Assembly (NCBI RefSeq): GCF_003967175.1
Contig: NZ_AP018553.1
Coordinates: 2,095,982-2,159,981, forward strand
Direction of reading: 5' to 3'
DNA from: Sulfodiicoccus acidiphilus
GTDB taxonomy: Archaea > Thermoproteota > Thermoprotei_A > Sulfolobales > Sulfolobaceae
Length of the DNA: 64,000 bases
The translations under genes and the position numbers were made by a program. Numbering within the stretch: position 1 is the stretch's first letter; each line of letters starts with the position of its first letter. Of the stretch, positions 17,212 to 27,087 are shown one piece after another. The notes beneath the pieces are model-generated. The model had not been told where the DNA came from and searched no databases. It was given only the letters and a program-made list of their open reading frames with translations.

Positions 17212-17336
17212 TTACATTTCATGGGTATTCCTTAATATATAAACGTGTCAGTTTCGGAGAACCCCCACACCCATGGTTCTCCTCCATCGAAGGAATAATG
17301 GTTAAATCCCTATATCGAGGCTATATCACAAACAGG

Positions 17337-18656
17337 CTAGCGAGACTCCATGATTTGCCTAGCTGCTATAACGATTGGGTCCCAGACCACGGAGACTGCA
17401 GGAAGGTAACCCATCTCCACGAAGAACAGTTGCTCCACAGTCATCCTGGCTTCCAAGGCGGCTGCAACGGTGTTCACCCTCCCCAATACCTCCTCACCTC
17501 CCGCCACCTGAGCACCGAGGACCCTTCCATCCTCTGCAGCTACTAACTTCACGAAAATATCTTTCCCCCCAGGGTAGTACCTAGCCCTAGTCTTGGCCTT
17601 GACGAAGGAGGTAATGGTCCTCAGCCCAGCCCTTTTCGCCTCTAACTCGGTAAGCCCCACCTTCGCTATCACCAGGTCCTTGAATTTGGTCACCACGGTC
17701 CCCACTGTCCCTGGGAACACCATTTCCATCCCACCGACGTTGCTTCCTGCCACGTAACCCATCTTATTAGCCACGGGAGCGAACGGTTGCCAATCGGGAG
17801 CACCCGTGATCAAGTTCTTAGATTCTGCTACGTCCCCAGCACCATAGACGTCAGGGTGAGCAGTTCGCATGTGCTGGTCAACAACGAGGGCTCCAGTAGG
17901 GCCTATGGGGAGCTTGCCCTTCACTAAGGTCACGTCAGGTTCCACTCCTACAGCCAAAACAGTTGCGTCAACTCTATACTTTCCACCGTCAGTGACAACG
18001 ATCTTCCCTTCTTCGTCCACCGACTTCAACGCTTCTCCCGGCCTAAAGTCTACACCAGACTCCCTCACCCTTTGGCCTATAACTTCCCCTATCTCCTGAT
18101 CTACGGTCCTACTTAACGGATACTTCCCCCTGTGGATCAGGTACACCTTCTTTCCCCTCTCGACCAGGGCCTCCGCCATCTCTAGTCCCAAGATCCCTGC
18201 ACCAACTACGGCGACTGTAGATGCAGCCCAAAGGGCCTCTCTTAATTCCATTGCGTGGAACGGGTGGTGTGCGGCGAAGACCCTCAAACCTCTAAATGGC
18301 ATCTTAGGCCTAGCCCCCAAGGCCACTATTAGAGTGTCGTACTCGACACTCCTAGCGTACCCCTCCTTCCTGACCTTAACTGTTCTGTTCTTCAGATCTA
18401 ACTCCTCAACCTCGGTTCCCACATTAACCTTGATCTTCCTTTTCTCCTCAAAGAACTGAGGTGTGTAAGTCATAAAGAGGGAGGTGTCGGAAAAGAGGCC
18501 TTCCACGAAGTATGGCACCGCACAAGGAGCGTGGCTGACCATATAGGTTCTTTCGAAGACCTCTACCTCGGTGTTAGGGAGTAGCTTCCTAACTCTAGAC
18601 GCGGCACTCATGCCGGCGGCTCCGCCACCCAGCACCACCACCTTTCTGAGAGACAT
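17337..18656 (-). CDS. CoA-disulfide reductase / NAD(P)H-dependent FAD oxidoreductase
   Basis: 439 residues of the class III pyridine-nucleotide disulfide oxidoreductase family: FAD motif VVLGGGAAGMSAASRVRK at the N-terminus, redox cysteine in SHAPCAVPYF (C45), NAD motif VAVVGAGILGLEMAEAL, and VYGAGDVAES. The single active cysteine and the HAPCAVPY context match CoA-disulfide reductases and related NADH oxidases. Likely job: keep CoA and low-molecular thiols reduced, or reduce polysulfide. It is divergent from the 149-aa gene with a shared TATA-rich region (18660-18690). Confidence 0.88.
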   Translation of the reverse strand: MSLRKVVVLGGGAAGMSAASRVRKLLPNTEVEVFERTYMVSHAPCAVPYFVEGLFSDTSLFMTYTPQFFEEKRKIKVNVGTEVEELDLKNRTVKVRKEGYARSVEYDTLIVALGARPKMPFRGLRVFAAHHPFHAMELREALWAASTVAVVGAGILGLEMAEALVERGKKVYLIHRGKYPLSRTVDQEIGEVIGQRVRESGVDFRPGEALKSVDEEGKIVVTDGGKYRVDATVLAVGVEPDVTLVKGKLPIGPTGALVVDQHMRTAHPDVYGAGDVAESKNLITGAPDWQPFAPVANKMGYVAGSNVGGMEMVFPGTVGTVVTKFKDLVIAKVGLTELEAKRAGLRTITSFVKAKTRARYYPGGKDIFVKLVAAEDGRVLGAQVAGGEEVLGRVNTVAAALEARMTVEQLFFVEMGYLPAVSVVWDPIVIAARQIMESR

Positions 18657-18672
18657 GGGTCAAACTGTCTCT

Positions 18673-18685
18673 TCCCTATTTATAT
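18673..18685 (+). promoter_or_regulatory. Shared TATA-rich divergent promoter
   Basis: The box cctatttatatag lies ~26 bases upstream of the ATG at 18709 and a similar distance from the divergent oxidoreductase start at 18656. It supports ATG 18709 over the upstream GTG at 18700. Confidence 0.45.
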
Positions 18686-18708
18686 AGTCCCACGGACAAG
18701 TGAATAAC

Positions 18709-19149
18709 ATGACTGTAGACACTGAGGTGTGGAGCAAGGTTCTCTCCCAACTGGAAGGAATAAACAGGACCGGTCTCACCATGCCTGAGAGCGAGCTACT
18801 TAAGTACGTGGAGAGGGAGTGGAGGACGTCGATGCAGTTGGTTGAGCGGTTCAACAAGGACATGGGTGAGAGGAGGTGGTTTAGGGCCATCTCGGCTTTC
18901 CTCCAACTACTTCAGAGGGCAAACGCGGCTTACTCCTACCTCTACCAGCCAACCACAGTGGCCTCTTTAAACAACGAGAGGGTTGCGAATATCGTGAATG
19001 ACGTCTTAGGAGTCCTCACAGACACGGTCACTAGGTGTGTTGAGGAAATAAAGTCCTCATCTAAGGACATGGGAGTGGAGAGCGTGACACTCGCAACTTC
19101 CTCGTTTCCCCCCACATTAAGCGTATCGGTGGTGGTGAAGAACGCTTGA
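18709..19149 (+). CDS. Hypothetical protein (146 aa)
   Basis: ATG at 18709 is chosen because it lies about 26 bases after a TATA box; a GTG at 18700 is in frame. The product is helical in its first two-thirds (LLKYVEREWRTSMQLVERFNKDMG) and ends with a short beta-rich tail (PPTLSVSVVVKNA). No known motif. It ends just upstream of the PGI/PMI gene, which suggests co-transcription with PGI/PMI and cysS. I do not recognise the family. Confidence 0.65.
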   Translation: MTVDTEVWSKVLSQLEGINRTGLTMPESELLKYVEREWRTSMQLVERFNKDMGERRWFRAISAFLQLLQRANAAYSYLYQPTTVASLNNERVANIVNDVLGVLTDTVTRCVEEIKSSSKDMGVESVTLATSSFPPTLSVSVVVKNA

Positions 19150-19171
19150 CGCTTACACCAATTGGAGTGAG

Positions 19172-20044
19172 TTGTTGAGAAAAGCAGAGGAAGTCCAAAT
19201 ACCTTCAGTGAGGGCGAAACCCCTCACTCTCTACGTAGGGCTTGGAGGTAGTGGGATAGCGGGAGACATGCTCGCTGGACTGGGATTACCGGTCGTAGTG
19301 TGGAGGCAACCCAATTACCCCACTTGGCTGAAGGAGGCTACCTTGGTGGCAGTGAGCTACTCCGGTGAGACGAGTGAGACTCTCCAAGTGGTTTCTGGAG
19401 CTTTGGAGGCTGGAGCCCAGATAATAGCGCTGACCTCGGGCGGGAGAGTAGAGAAGCTCTCCAAGGAGAGAAATATACCGTTGATAAAGGTTCCTTCTGG
19501 ACTACCACCGAGGCTGGCATTTCCTTACCTCCTTATTCCACTCCTGAGGCTCCTCAATGAGTCGTACTCTGCAGGGATCAGGGTGGAGGACTTCAGAGAA
19601 GGAGCTGAGAGAACGAAGGAGGAGAACTTCAGGAGAGCGAAGGAAGTAGCCACATCGATTTACGGTAAGATCCCAGTGATTTACGGCTCGAAGTTCCTGG
19701 CAATAGCGAAGAGAATGAAACAGCAGATAAACGAGAACGCGAAATATCCGGCGTTTTATGGGGAGGTCCCCGAAATCCACCACAACGAGGTGGAGGGGTA
19801 TGCTAGAGCATTCCCTCTACAACCTGTACTCATAAAGGGAGGAACCGCAGACGAGGTGACGGCGAAACTATTGAACCCAATCGTCTTAGAACCTCCTACG
19901 GGGACTCTTCTCCAACAATTCGGAGCTCTCACCCACCTTGTAGACCTAATATCGCTCTACTTGGCGGAGATCCTGAAAGAGGATCCCTACACATTATGGG
20001 TGATACCTAAAGCGAGGGAACTCACAGCATCGCTTTTTAGGTGA
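19172..20044 (+). CDS. Bifunctional phosphoglucose/phosphomannose isomerase (SIS domain)
   Basis: 290 residues, the usual size for crenarchaeal PGI/PMI. The first SIS domain has [15 protein letters not shown] and [11 protein letters not shown] (sugar-phosphate binding). The C-terminal SIS domain carries [24 protein letters not shown] with the catalytic Glu and His. It interconverts glucose-6-P, fructose-6-P and mannose-6-P. The family's N-terminus (YTNWSELL) is encoded upstream of the annotated TTG at 19172, but no good start codon lies there, so the true start is uncertain. It overlaps cysS by four bases (GTGA). Confidence 0.9.
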   Translation: MLRKAEEVQIPSVRAKPLTLYVGLGGSGIAGDMLAGLGLPVVVWRQPNYPTWLKEATLVAVSYSGETSETLQVVSGALEAGAQIIALTSGGRVEKLSKERNIPLIKVPSGLPPRLAFPYLLIPLLRLLNESYSAGIRVEDFREGAERTKEENFRRAKEVATSIYGKIPVIYGSKFLAIAKRMKQQINENAKYPAFYGEVPEIHHNEVEGYARAFPLQPVLIKGGTADEVTAKLLNPIVLEPPTGTLLQQFGALTHLVDLISLYLAEILKEDPYTLWVIPKARELTASLFR

Positions 20045-21465
20045 GCCTCTCCCCTTCTCACATGAAAGTCAGCATCCTAAACACGCTGGGTAAGAGGAAG
20101 GAAGAGCTGACAACCGTTACACCGGGAGTCGTCAAAATGTACGTCTGCGGTCCCACCGTGCAGGACCTAGTCCACCTAGGCCACGGAAGGACATTCGTGG
20201 CCTTTGACGGAGTAGTAAGGTACTTGAAAATGGCCGGCTATGACGTGATCAGGGTACAGAACATAACAGACATAGACGACAAGATAATAAGCAAGGCTAG
20301 CCAAGAAGGTAGAAGTTGGGAGGATGTGGCCGATCATTATTCCAGAGAGTACCTCGAGGCCATGAGGTCACTGAAAGTGGGGATAGACATGCACCCGAAA
20401 GTGACTAAACATATAGGGGAAATTGTGGATTTCGTGTCGAGACTTATCGATAAAGGAAACGCTTACGTCGCCCCCAGTGGAAGTGTGTACTTCGACGTCA
20501 CTACGTATCCAGCGTACGGGGAGCTCTCCAACACGAAGATGGAAGAGTGGGACCAAGGGGAAGAGTTTCTCAAGGAGAAGAGACATCCTTACGACTTCGC
20601 CCTCTGGAAGTCAGCTAAGCCTGGAGAGCCGAACTGGGACTCTCCGTGGGGCAAAGGGAGGCCGGGTTGGCACATTGAGTGCTCCACCATGTCCTCACGT
20701 TACCTCGGCGGGAAGTTCGATATACACGGAGGCGGGGCTGATCTGGTATTTCCCCATCACGAGAACGAGAGAGCTCAGTCAGAGGCCCTCCTAGGTTCAG
20801 GCTGGGTGAGGTACTGGATGCACGCCTCATTTGTTACGGTACGGAAAGAGAAGATGGCGAAGTCTAAGGGCAACTTCATTTCCATCAAAGATGCCCTGAG
20901 TAAGTGGAGTCCTTCGGTGCTCAGGTATTGGTTCCTCTCCACTCACTACAGGTCAGAAGTCGACTTCAGCGAGGAGGCCCTTCAGGAAGCGTCGAATGCG
21001 TTGAATAGGCTCAAGGATGCCCTCGCCGTCGCCAGATCTGTAGTGAGAGAGTCCAAGGGATTTAGGGCCTCTGATGCCGATGTGGAGATTCAGAGGAAGA
21101 TCGTTAGACTTCACGCCGAGTTTCACGAGAGGATGAGTGACGACTTCGACACTCCAGGCGCGCTGGCCTCAATCCATAGGGTGGCTGGAGTAGTCTTTTC
21201 TGAGCTCCAAGGGAGAGACAATCTCCTCGGAGGGATGTTGGCAGTTAACGCCTTCAGGGAGTTCAACCAAGTATTCGGAGTGATGGACGAGGAGTTCTGG
21301 GAAGGGGCCAGAACTGCAGAGGTGATAGACGCCGTCTTAAAGGTCAGGAACGTTCTCAGGGAGAGGAAGATGTTCGATCTCTCAGACGAATTGAGATCTG
21401 CCCTGGCAAAGGCTGGAATTAAGGTGTTAGACGGAAAGGAGGGCTCTACTTGGAGATTCGAGTAA
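20041..21465 (+). CDS. cysS: Cysteinyl-tRNA synthetase
   Basis: 474 residues; an in-frame ATG at 20062 ([16 protein letters not shown]) fits the usual family start better than the GTG at 20041. Class I signatures: [19 protein letters not shown] (HIGH motif plus first zinc cysteine), [10 protein letters not shown] and FPHHENE (zinc site), and [13 protein letters not shown] (KMSKS). It charges tRNA-Cys. It is translationally coupled to PGI/PMI by the GTGA overlap. The 3' end overlaps the convergent Nudix gene by 20 bases. Confidence 0.95.
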   Translation: MSLSPSHMKVSILNTLGKRKEELTTVTPGVVKMYVCGPTVQDLVHLGHGRTFVAFDGVVRYLKMAGYDVIRVQNITDIDDKIISKASQEGRSWEDVADHYSREYLEAMRSLKVGIDMHPKVTKHIGEIVDFVSRLIDKGNAYVAPSGSVYFDVTTYPAYGELSNTKMEEWDQGEEFLKEKRHPYDFALWKSAKPGEPNWDSPWGKGRPGWHIECSTMSSRYLGGKFDIHGGGADLVFPHHENERAQSEALLGSGWVRYWMHASFVTVRKEKMAKSKGNFISIKDALSKWSPSVLRYWFLSTHYRSEVDFSEEALQEASNALNRLKDALAVARSVVRESKGFRASDADVEIQRKIVRLHAEFHERMSDDFDTPGALASIHRVAGVVFSELQGRDNLLGGMLAVNAFREFNQVFGVMDEEFWEGARTAEVIDAVLKVRNVLRERKMFDLSDELRSALAKAGIKVLDGKEGSTWRFE

Positions 21466-21864
21466 TGAAAATGGGTTTCCTCTCACCGAGCCTCTGAAGT
21501 AGTTCCCGAGTAGTGTCGGTGGAGTCGAGCTTAACTGCTTCCTCCAATCCGAAGAACTTAGCCTCCATGGCGTCGCTTGAGGGCGTGGGGTCGCCGTCGG
21601 CCTCGGCATAGAAGTCCAATATGACGTAATGGTATCCTTCTCTAAGGGTCTCAACTACGCAGAGGAGCTCACCAACCTTCACCTCGAGTCCAGTCTCTTC
21701 CTTAAGTTCCCTGATGACAGCCTCCTCCAAGGTCTCACCGTACTCCACCTTTCCCCTGGGATCGCCCATAGGCCGGCATTAGGAGGATGTCCTCTCCTTA
21801 CAAGAAGGACCTTGTTACCTCTCTTCACCAGGCCTCCTACCGCGACCAAAGGTCTAGAACTCAC
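21446..21864 (-). pseudogene. Nudix hydrolase, frameshifted
   Basis: The N-terminal frame (from 21864) reads PLVAVGGLVKRGNKVLLVRR...NAGLWAIPG. The C-terminal frame reads GKVEYGETLEEAVIRELKEE, the Nudix box, down to the stop at 21446. One extra base in the C4 run 21753-21756 (G on the coding strand) joins them as WAIPGGKVEYGE, the invariant family sequence. The intact protein would be ~139 residues, of ADP-ribose pyrophosphatase or MutT-like type; substrate unknown. This is another member of the recurrent G/C-run frameshift set. Confidence 0.85.
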
Positions 21865-22098
21865 ACATATACTAACAGGCAGAGACTCAAAAAAGTAGGC
21901 GTCTCAGTCTACAAGCGATGTTGATGTAATCTATTTAAGTGTTTTCAATCCAGATACTTAACTTGGAATATATTAATCGTTCCCTTGATTAGCAACTAAC
22001 TCTCTGGAGCAAACCAAGGACTACGATAAATAGTCTGCAAATAATTTTCAAACTTTCTTACTTTGAGCGCAGCTAGGTGTTACGAGACATTTTTGAAT

Positions 22099-22872
22099 TT
22101 AACAGTCATTATTCAATATCCATGTCATTACGTGCTTGATGCCTTCTTTAAGTGGCGTTGGGTTCTTTATGATAGGGTTTTTGGCCACTAGTTTTTCGGC
22201 TTCTTCTAGTATGTAATCTTTATATGATATTTTTATTTTTTTTCCTGTTATTTCTTCTATTAGCTCGATGAGATCGTTTACTGATGTTCCCATTCCAGTA
22301 CCTGCTTCATATTCTCCAGGATTTAGTCTACCATCAATAATATCTTTTATTACTTTCACAACATCTCCCACATAAACGTAATCTCTGATGTGGGAACCGT
22401 TACCATAGACTGTTGCTACTTCATCCTTTAATGCGGCCCTAGTAAATAAATAAACGGCACCTTTCCTAGAATTCTCCCCATAAATGTTATAAAACCTTAA
22501 AATATAAGATTTCATTCCATAAAGCTTATCGTATAGCCTTATCCATTCTTCACTATGTTTCTTTGCAAGTGAGTATGGGTTTGTTGGATTTTCAACAGAT
22601 CCAGAAGTAGAAAAAACGAATATAGCCTTATTTCTTCTAGCTATTTCTAAAAATCTCAATGTTAATGCGAGGTTATCATTAAAATACTCATAAGGGTACT
22701 CTATTGAGAGTCTTATTAAACCCCTAGCAGCCAAATGAATAATAACATCATATTTACTATCTCCCAAATCATCACCTACATCATATCCATACACTTCATA
22801 GCCATGTTTCTCCAGATAATCGTAAATATGTCCACCTATGAAACCTTTATGACCAGTGACTAAAATTCTCAC
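22099..22872 (-). CDS. NAD-dependent sugar epimerase/dehydratase (extended SDR)
   Basis: 257 residues with NAD motif TGHKGFIGGHIYDYL at the N-terminus, FSTSGSVENPTNPYSLAKKH (catalytic Ser plus Tyr-x3-Lys) in the middle and FYNIYGEN. It is of the UDP-galactose/UDP-glucose 4-epimerase or dTDP-glucose dehydratase type and supplies a nucleotide sugar for glycan synthesis. The gene is strikingly A/T-rich relative to its neighbours, with A/T-ending codons, and sits in an AT-rich island (21.9-23.4 kb), so lateral acquisition is likely. The product is shorter than most full-length epimerases (~310 residues). Confidence 0.85.
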   Translation of the reverse strand: MRILVTGHKGFIGGHIYDYLEKHGYEVYGYDVGDDLGDSKYDVIIHLAARGLIRLSIEYPYEYFNDNLALTLRFLEIARRNKAIFVFSTSGSVENPTNPYSLAKKHSEEWIRLYDKLYGMKSYILRFYNIYGENSRKGAVYLFTRAALKDEVATVYGNGSHIRDYVYVGDVVKVIKDIIDGRLNPGEYEAGTGMGTSVNDLIELIEEITGKKIKISYKDYILEEAEKLVAKNPIIKNPTPLKEGIKHVMTWILNNDC

Positions 22873-23585
22873 ATCGTCTTGCTATCATACCACCTCTTAA
22901 AAGCTTTAAGGGGAATCTATGCATATTGAGAATTTAAAGAATAACATATTATTATAGATAATTTTAATATAGATTTTTCTTTAATATTATTTATATCTAA
23001 AGCACAATATATGTATATAACTTTTATTATTCCTTAACTTAGAATGGGTGCCAGATTGTATACTACGGTCTAGTTCGAGGCTCATGCTTCCCATGTGGAC
23101 ACAAACACTATCCCAAGGGTGTCTAGAATGTAAATATCTGGACGAATAGATTAACACAGCGATAAACATCTCCAAGGACATTCAGGTCCCTATTACGAAT
23201 CCATTTAACTCTAATCACTGACTGTTTTTATCTATAGGTTGTGGAAAATTTCTAATCTATATGTGTTGAATAGAAAAATTTAAATGGGATAAAAGAAGAA
23301 AGAGGAATTAGAGATATGATAACATGAGAAGACAATATTGATCTCTAGTAAGGTAAATATATTCCTCTAGGTCAACTGGGGAAGAACTCACGCGGCCCAG
23401 GCTGTAGAAGAGGATCAGGCCACCTAGTTCTGCTAAGCTGGAGGAACTGTTTGACTCTCTGTGGGAGGGTTAAAGCTCTCTGCAGAGCTGTCTGCCTAGA
23501 GCGTGGGCCGCCTACACTATTATCTAGTAGAGGAACTCATCGCCTGAGGAAAAAACTTAAATGCATAACTCACATCGTGAGCGGG
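22873..23585. other. AT-rich intergenic stretch without a recognisable gene
   Basis: Strongly A/T-rich to about 23360, then normal composition. No ORF with a recognisable product on either strand. The run ggaaaaaacttaaatgcat (23550-23568) ends it and serves as promoter for the surface protein at 23586. Spurious in-frame sequence extends upstream to 23451 but has no family or signal-peptide character. Confidence 0.5.
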
Positions 23586-24851
23586 ATGAAACTCTCCGTA
23601 GCGATCCTCAGCCTGATCGTGATGTCCGTTCTACTTCCCTCAATCTCCTTAGCACTTCCAACTCAACCTCCCTCACCCTCCTTGACTTCTCAAATCCCTC
23701 CAGGCTATTATCCGACCTACCTGTCCTTTTCCATCACGTACAACTCCAGCCATCAACTGAACATCTACTACGTTAACTACACAATCAGGCCAGGACAAGG
23801 AGGTGAGCTAGCTGTAAACGTGTCAACGAACGCAACTACTACGGTTAATGGGACTACTCGCTACGTGTTCTCATTTTTAAGAAATGGCACCTTTACCGTC
23901 AATACCTTAGAGGACGTAATGAACCTGTCATCTCTGCCTTACATCTACCCAGGCTTCTTGTTCAATTCCACCTATGGCGTCAGCACACCCATCAGTGCAG
24001 TGGGGCTAATCTTCAAGGGCGAGTTGAACACGACCTTCACGGGACAGAAGGAGTACCTGTACTCTGTCTACCTTCCAAACCAACTGTCCGGCTTGTCCAT
24101 ACTGCTCTCCGATGGGGTCCTCTATCAGTTAAACTCGACTTATAACGGCGGAGAACTTCACCTACAGCTGCTAGAAGAGAGGTTAGGCAGCTTTCCACTG
24201 GAGTTAGGCCAGGTGCCCAATCAGTTGCCATCTGGACTACAGGTTCCTTACATCTATTCAACATACAACTTCAGTCCCCCAGCCCAGGCCCTTATTCCGT
24301 CAGGCTATGTGGAGTTCATGCCTTCAACGATCTTTGGAAACGGACTCTTCTCCATGGAACAGGCGTATGTGCAATACGTCGAGCTAGAACCGCTAACCAA
24401 GGCCTACGTTGGGCCTCTGAGAGTTCCCGTGTCTTTTCTACTCGAAGTGGGTAACTTAAGCCAACTACAATTTCCTTACATACCTAATTTCACAAGACCT
24501 ACAAATCTGTTCTACGGAGGTCTACTTTTCAAGCTCAACGGATCCTCCAACGAACTCTACAGCTACGTTAACAAGACTGGCCTGTCCTTGACTGAACTAC
24601 AGGTAGAAGGTAACGGTACAGTGTACCAGTTCTCGACAGCCCTAAGGAGTTCCAATGGAACCTACGTCACTCAATACCAAGCTACATTGATAGGTAACAG
24701 GTTCGTCACCGGAACTGTTCCCCAAGTAGTCCACGGGGGTCAAAGCCAGTTGCCATATCACGTGATCTCTCCTATTACTTCTCTATTGATCACAATAATA
24801 GTAACGGCGGCGATATCAGCAATAATAATCCTTCTGCATAGACCCAAGTGA
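23586..24851 (+). CDS. Secreted/membrane-anchored surface protein
   Basis: ATG at 23586 sits ~26 bases after the TATA box cttaaatg and opens a signal peptide (MKLSVAILSLIVMSVLLPSI). The body of ~370 residues is rich in Tyr, Asn, Ser and Thr with many N-x-S/T sequons and no cysteine. A C-terminal hydrophobic helix (SLLITIIVTAAISAIIILL) is followed by HRPK. The topology is a cell-wall protein anchored by its C-terminus, with its ectodomain outside and N-glycosylated. No catalytic motif was seen; function unknown. Confidence 0.75.
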   Translation: MKLSVAILSLIVMSVLLPSISLALPTQPPSPSLTSQIPPGYYPTYLSFSITYNSSHQLNIYYVNYTIRPGQGGELAVNVSTNATTTVNGTTRYVFSFLRNGTFTVNTLEDVMNLSSLPYIYPGFLFNSTYGVSTPISAVGLIFKGELNTTFTGQKEYLYSVYLPNQLSGLSILLSDGVLYQLNSTYNGGELHLQLLEERLGSFPLELGQVPNQLPSGLQVPYIYSTYNFSPPAQALIPSGYVEFMPSTIFGNGLFSMEQAYVQYVELEPLTKAYVGPLRVPVSFLLEVGNLSQLQFPYIPNFTRPTNLFYGGLLFKLNGSSNELYSYVNKTGLSLTELQVEGNGTVYQFSTALRSSNGTYVTQYQATLIGNRFVTGTVPQVVHGGQSQLPYHVISPITSLLITIIVTAAISAIIILLHRPK

Positions 24852-24925
24852 TTGTATTTTAACCCCGGGGGGATCATATAGAGTAGTGCTTTAATCTTTT
24901 AGATCCCGACAGCATTACGGGAATT

Positions 24926-26191
24926 ATGCAGGAAGTTCAACAGGTCCTCACGGCTAGTTTATACACCCAACAGATGAAGAAACTGAGTCGCATCGGCGAA
25001 CTCCTGGGTCTATCCAACGAGGAGCTCGAGTCCCTTTCTACCCCAGAGAGGGTGATTCAGGTCAAGGTACAAGTGGTCGGCCCAGACGGTAAGGTCAAGA
25101 CTTACATAGGGTGGAGGTCCCAACACAACAGCGCGCTAGGACCATACAAGGGTGGCGTAAGGTACCACCCCAACGTTACCCAGGACGAGGTGATTGCTTT
25201 ATCGATGATGATGACGTGGAAGAACTCCCTCCTCCAGCTTCCCTACGGAGGAGGTAAGGGAGGAATAAGGGTGGACCCATCAAAGCTTACTAGGGCCGAG
25301 CTGGAGCAGCTTTCCAGGAACTATGTCGAGAAGCTTCACAAATACCTGGGGAGCGAAGTGGACATACCTGCCCCCGACCTCAACACCAACAGTCAGACCA
25401 TGGCGTGGTTCCTGGACGAGTACACCAAGTTGAGCGGTAAGATAGACTTTGCTGCCTTCACTGGCAAGCCCTACGAGGTGGGAGGCATACAGACTAGGAA
25501 CTACAGCACTGGATTGGGCGTCTCCGCTGTGGCCAGGATGGCTGCGAAGAAGTTTCTAGGCGGGATAGAGGGTAAAACTGTGATAATCCAAGGCTTCGGA
25601 AACGTAGGTTCCTTCACCGCCAAGTTCCTTCAAGAAATGGGAGCCATAGTGATAGGCGTAAGCGACGTAAAGGGGGGAGTAATAGATCCCAAAGGTATAG
25701 ATTACGAGAGGGCCATGGCAGTTGAGAGAGAGAAGGGCACGGTGACTGAATACCCCACTGGGAGGAAAGTCACTAACGAACAATTACTCGTGTCCGAATG
25801 TGATATACTCATCCCGGCAGCCATAGAAAACGTGATACACAAGGGCAACGCAAACCAAGTGAAGGCGAAGCTTATTGTTGAGGCAGCCAACGGACCTCTC
25901 ACGGCCGATGCCGACATAGTCATGAAGGCCAGGGGAATTCCAGTAGTCCCAGATATCCTGGCCAACTCCGGTGGGGTAGTGGGAAGTTACGTGGAGTGGG
26001 CCAACAATAAGATGGGAGGAATAGTGGAGGAAGAAGAAGCCAAGAAACTCATAATGTCTAGGTTAGAGAAGGCCTTCGAGGAGACGTATAAAATGTACGA
26101 GAAATTGAGTGATCAGGACCTGAGGACCGCGTCCATGTCAATAGCAGTCCAAAGAGTAGTGAATGCTATGAGAATGAGGGGACTCATCTGA
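24926..26191 (+). CDS. gdhA: Glutamate dehydrogenase
   Basis: 421 residues, hexameric-type GDH. Substrate domain: [27 protein letters not shown], and [13 protein letters not shown] with the catalytic lysine region (GGGKGG). Dinucleotide domain: [21 protein letters not shown], and [28 protein letters not shown]. It interconverts glutamate and 2-oxoglutarate plus ammonia with NAD(P)H. The ATG at 24926 follows an AT-rich promoter. The gene is monocistronic; the stretch after it holds transposon debris. Confidence 0.95.
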   Translation: MQEVQQVLTASLYTQQMKKLSRIGELLGLSNEELESLSTPERVIQVKVQVVGPDGKVKTYIGWRSQHNSALGPYKGGVRYHPNVTQDEVIALSMMMTWKNSLLQLPYGGGKGGIRVDPSKLTRAELEQLSRNYVEKLHKYLGSEVDIPAPDLNTNSQTMAWFLDEYTKLSGKIDFAAFTGKPYEVGGIQTRNYSTGLGVSAVARMAAKKFLGGIEGKTVIIQGFGNVGSFTAKFLQEMGAIVIGVSDVKGGVIDPKGIDYERAMAVEREKGTVTEYPTGRKVTNEQLLVSECDILIPAAIENVIHKGNANQVKAKLIVEAANGPLTADADIVMKARGIPVVPDILANSGGVVGSYVEWANNKMGGIVEEEEAKKLIMSRLEKAFEETYKMYEKLSDQDLRTASMSIAVQRVVNAMRMRGLI

Positions 26192-26339
26192 CCATTGCTT
26201 CTTCACATCCACATTTTAGAGTAGGGTCCTTTTCTATTCACTCTAATGTGTATCTTAATGGGAATTGAGGGAAGACTCCTCTCGCGGAGATGTACCCCCC
26301 TCATTTAAACATCAGTTCCCAGGATAATATCTAGACGAT

Positions 26340-26565
26340 TGCCGCAGACGAGGTAGGCGTCACGGAGACGCCTAAAAGCAAGGGTCCGTGAAGTACGCCT
26401 CCGCCCCGTCAGAAGGCCCTTAGTGGCCACAGACCGATCGGGCGGTGCTCAGGGGTGGGACGGTCCTCAGTGCCTGAGGAATTCTCCCCTTCCCACACGT
26501 TACGGGCAAGGTGAGGCTATGAAGCAGGAAGCCCAGTCCGTAAAGGTGGGGTGAGTTCAGATAGA
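26340..26565 (+). mobile_element. IS200/IS605-type relic: tnpB 3' end plus right end (omega-RNA-like)
   Basis: The sequence gaagcaggaagccc...ccgtaa...gtgggg (26521-26551) is the typical 3' tail of IS200/IS605 tnpB elements, where the right end and the TnpB guide RNA (omega RNA) overlap. The frame through it reads CLRNSPLPTRYGQGEAMKQE, like the annotated tails of archaeal TnpB proteins. Just upstream a perfect 8-bp stem, TAGGCGTC/GACGCCTA, with loop ACGGA (26354-26374) resembles the other palindromes in this window. No intact tnpA or tnpB remains. The remainder of 26192-26812 shows no gene. Confidence 0.55.
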
Positions 26566-26812
26566 CGACAATTAAGAGAGACCCCACCGGGAGACGAAAT
26601 TCTCTTGTAAATTTTGGGAAGTTTAGTAAATGTCACATATGCCCTTGTAGAGAGAATGGACGTCTAAGCATATTTAAGTCACGGTTCACGAATACAACCT
26701 AATGACTATCTCCTGGATGCGGACGTATGGTGTCACCATCAGGATAGATCTCCCTTAGGACTATGGGAACTATGAAGTGGAAGATCCACCGTACGGAGTT
26801 TGTTCGCTTCGT

Positions 26813-27082
26813 TCATATAATCTGAATCAAGAAGACAAACACCAATACTGCGGTTATAATTGCCGCTGCAACTATCATCCACTTCGCCATCCTCTTGGAG
26901 CTCCCGAAAACTATCGGAACTGGACCAACGAATATTACCCCACCGAACTCCCCTTTCCCCTCCGATTCCTCGCTCCGCCCTTCACTCCTTCTACTAGCCT
27001 TTATGATCTCATAAATGACACCCGCAAATATCAGGAGGAAGCCCAAGAAAACTACGACGAACCCAAGTTCCAGTAGTTCCAT
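26813..27082 (-). CDS. DUF131 (TIGR00304-type) small membrane protein
   Basis: 89 residues: an N-terminal membrane helix (LGFVVVFLGFLLIFAGVIYEII), a charged Arg/Glu loop, a GGVIFVGPVPIVFGSSKRM motif and a C-terminal helix (WMIVAAAIITAVLVFVFLI). The GGVIxxGPVPIxxG signature is diagnostic of the archaeal DUF131 family, whose function is unknown. It lies 5 bases after the OLD-like ATPase stop on the same strand. Confidence 0.8.
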   Translation of the reverse strand: MELLELGFVVVFLGFLLIFAGVIYEIIKASRRSEGRSEESEGKGEFGGVIFVGPVPIVFGSSKRMAKWMIVAAAIITAVLVFVFLIQII

Positions 27083-27087
27083 AGGAT

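Noticed and set aside
23451-23585. N-terminal extension of the surface protein
   Set aside because: A signal peptide begins at ATG 23586, 26 bases after a TATA box.
26340-26565. Candidate RNase P or SRP RNA
   Set aside because: The folded, GC-rich sequence invited this, but no conserved RNase P or SRP core motif was found, whereas the GAAGCAGGAAGCCC tail and MKQE-type reading match IS200/IS605 right ends.
26727-26739. 13-bp palindrome ATGGTGTCACCAT as an operator
   Set aside because: No gene starts nearby on either strand; one palindrome of this size can occur by chance.
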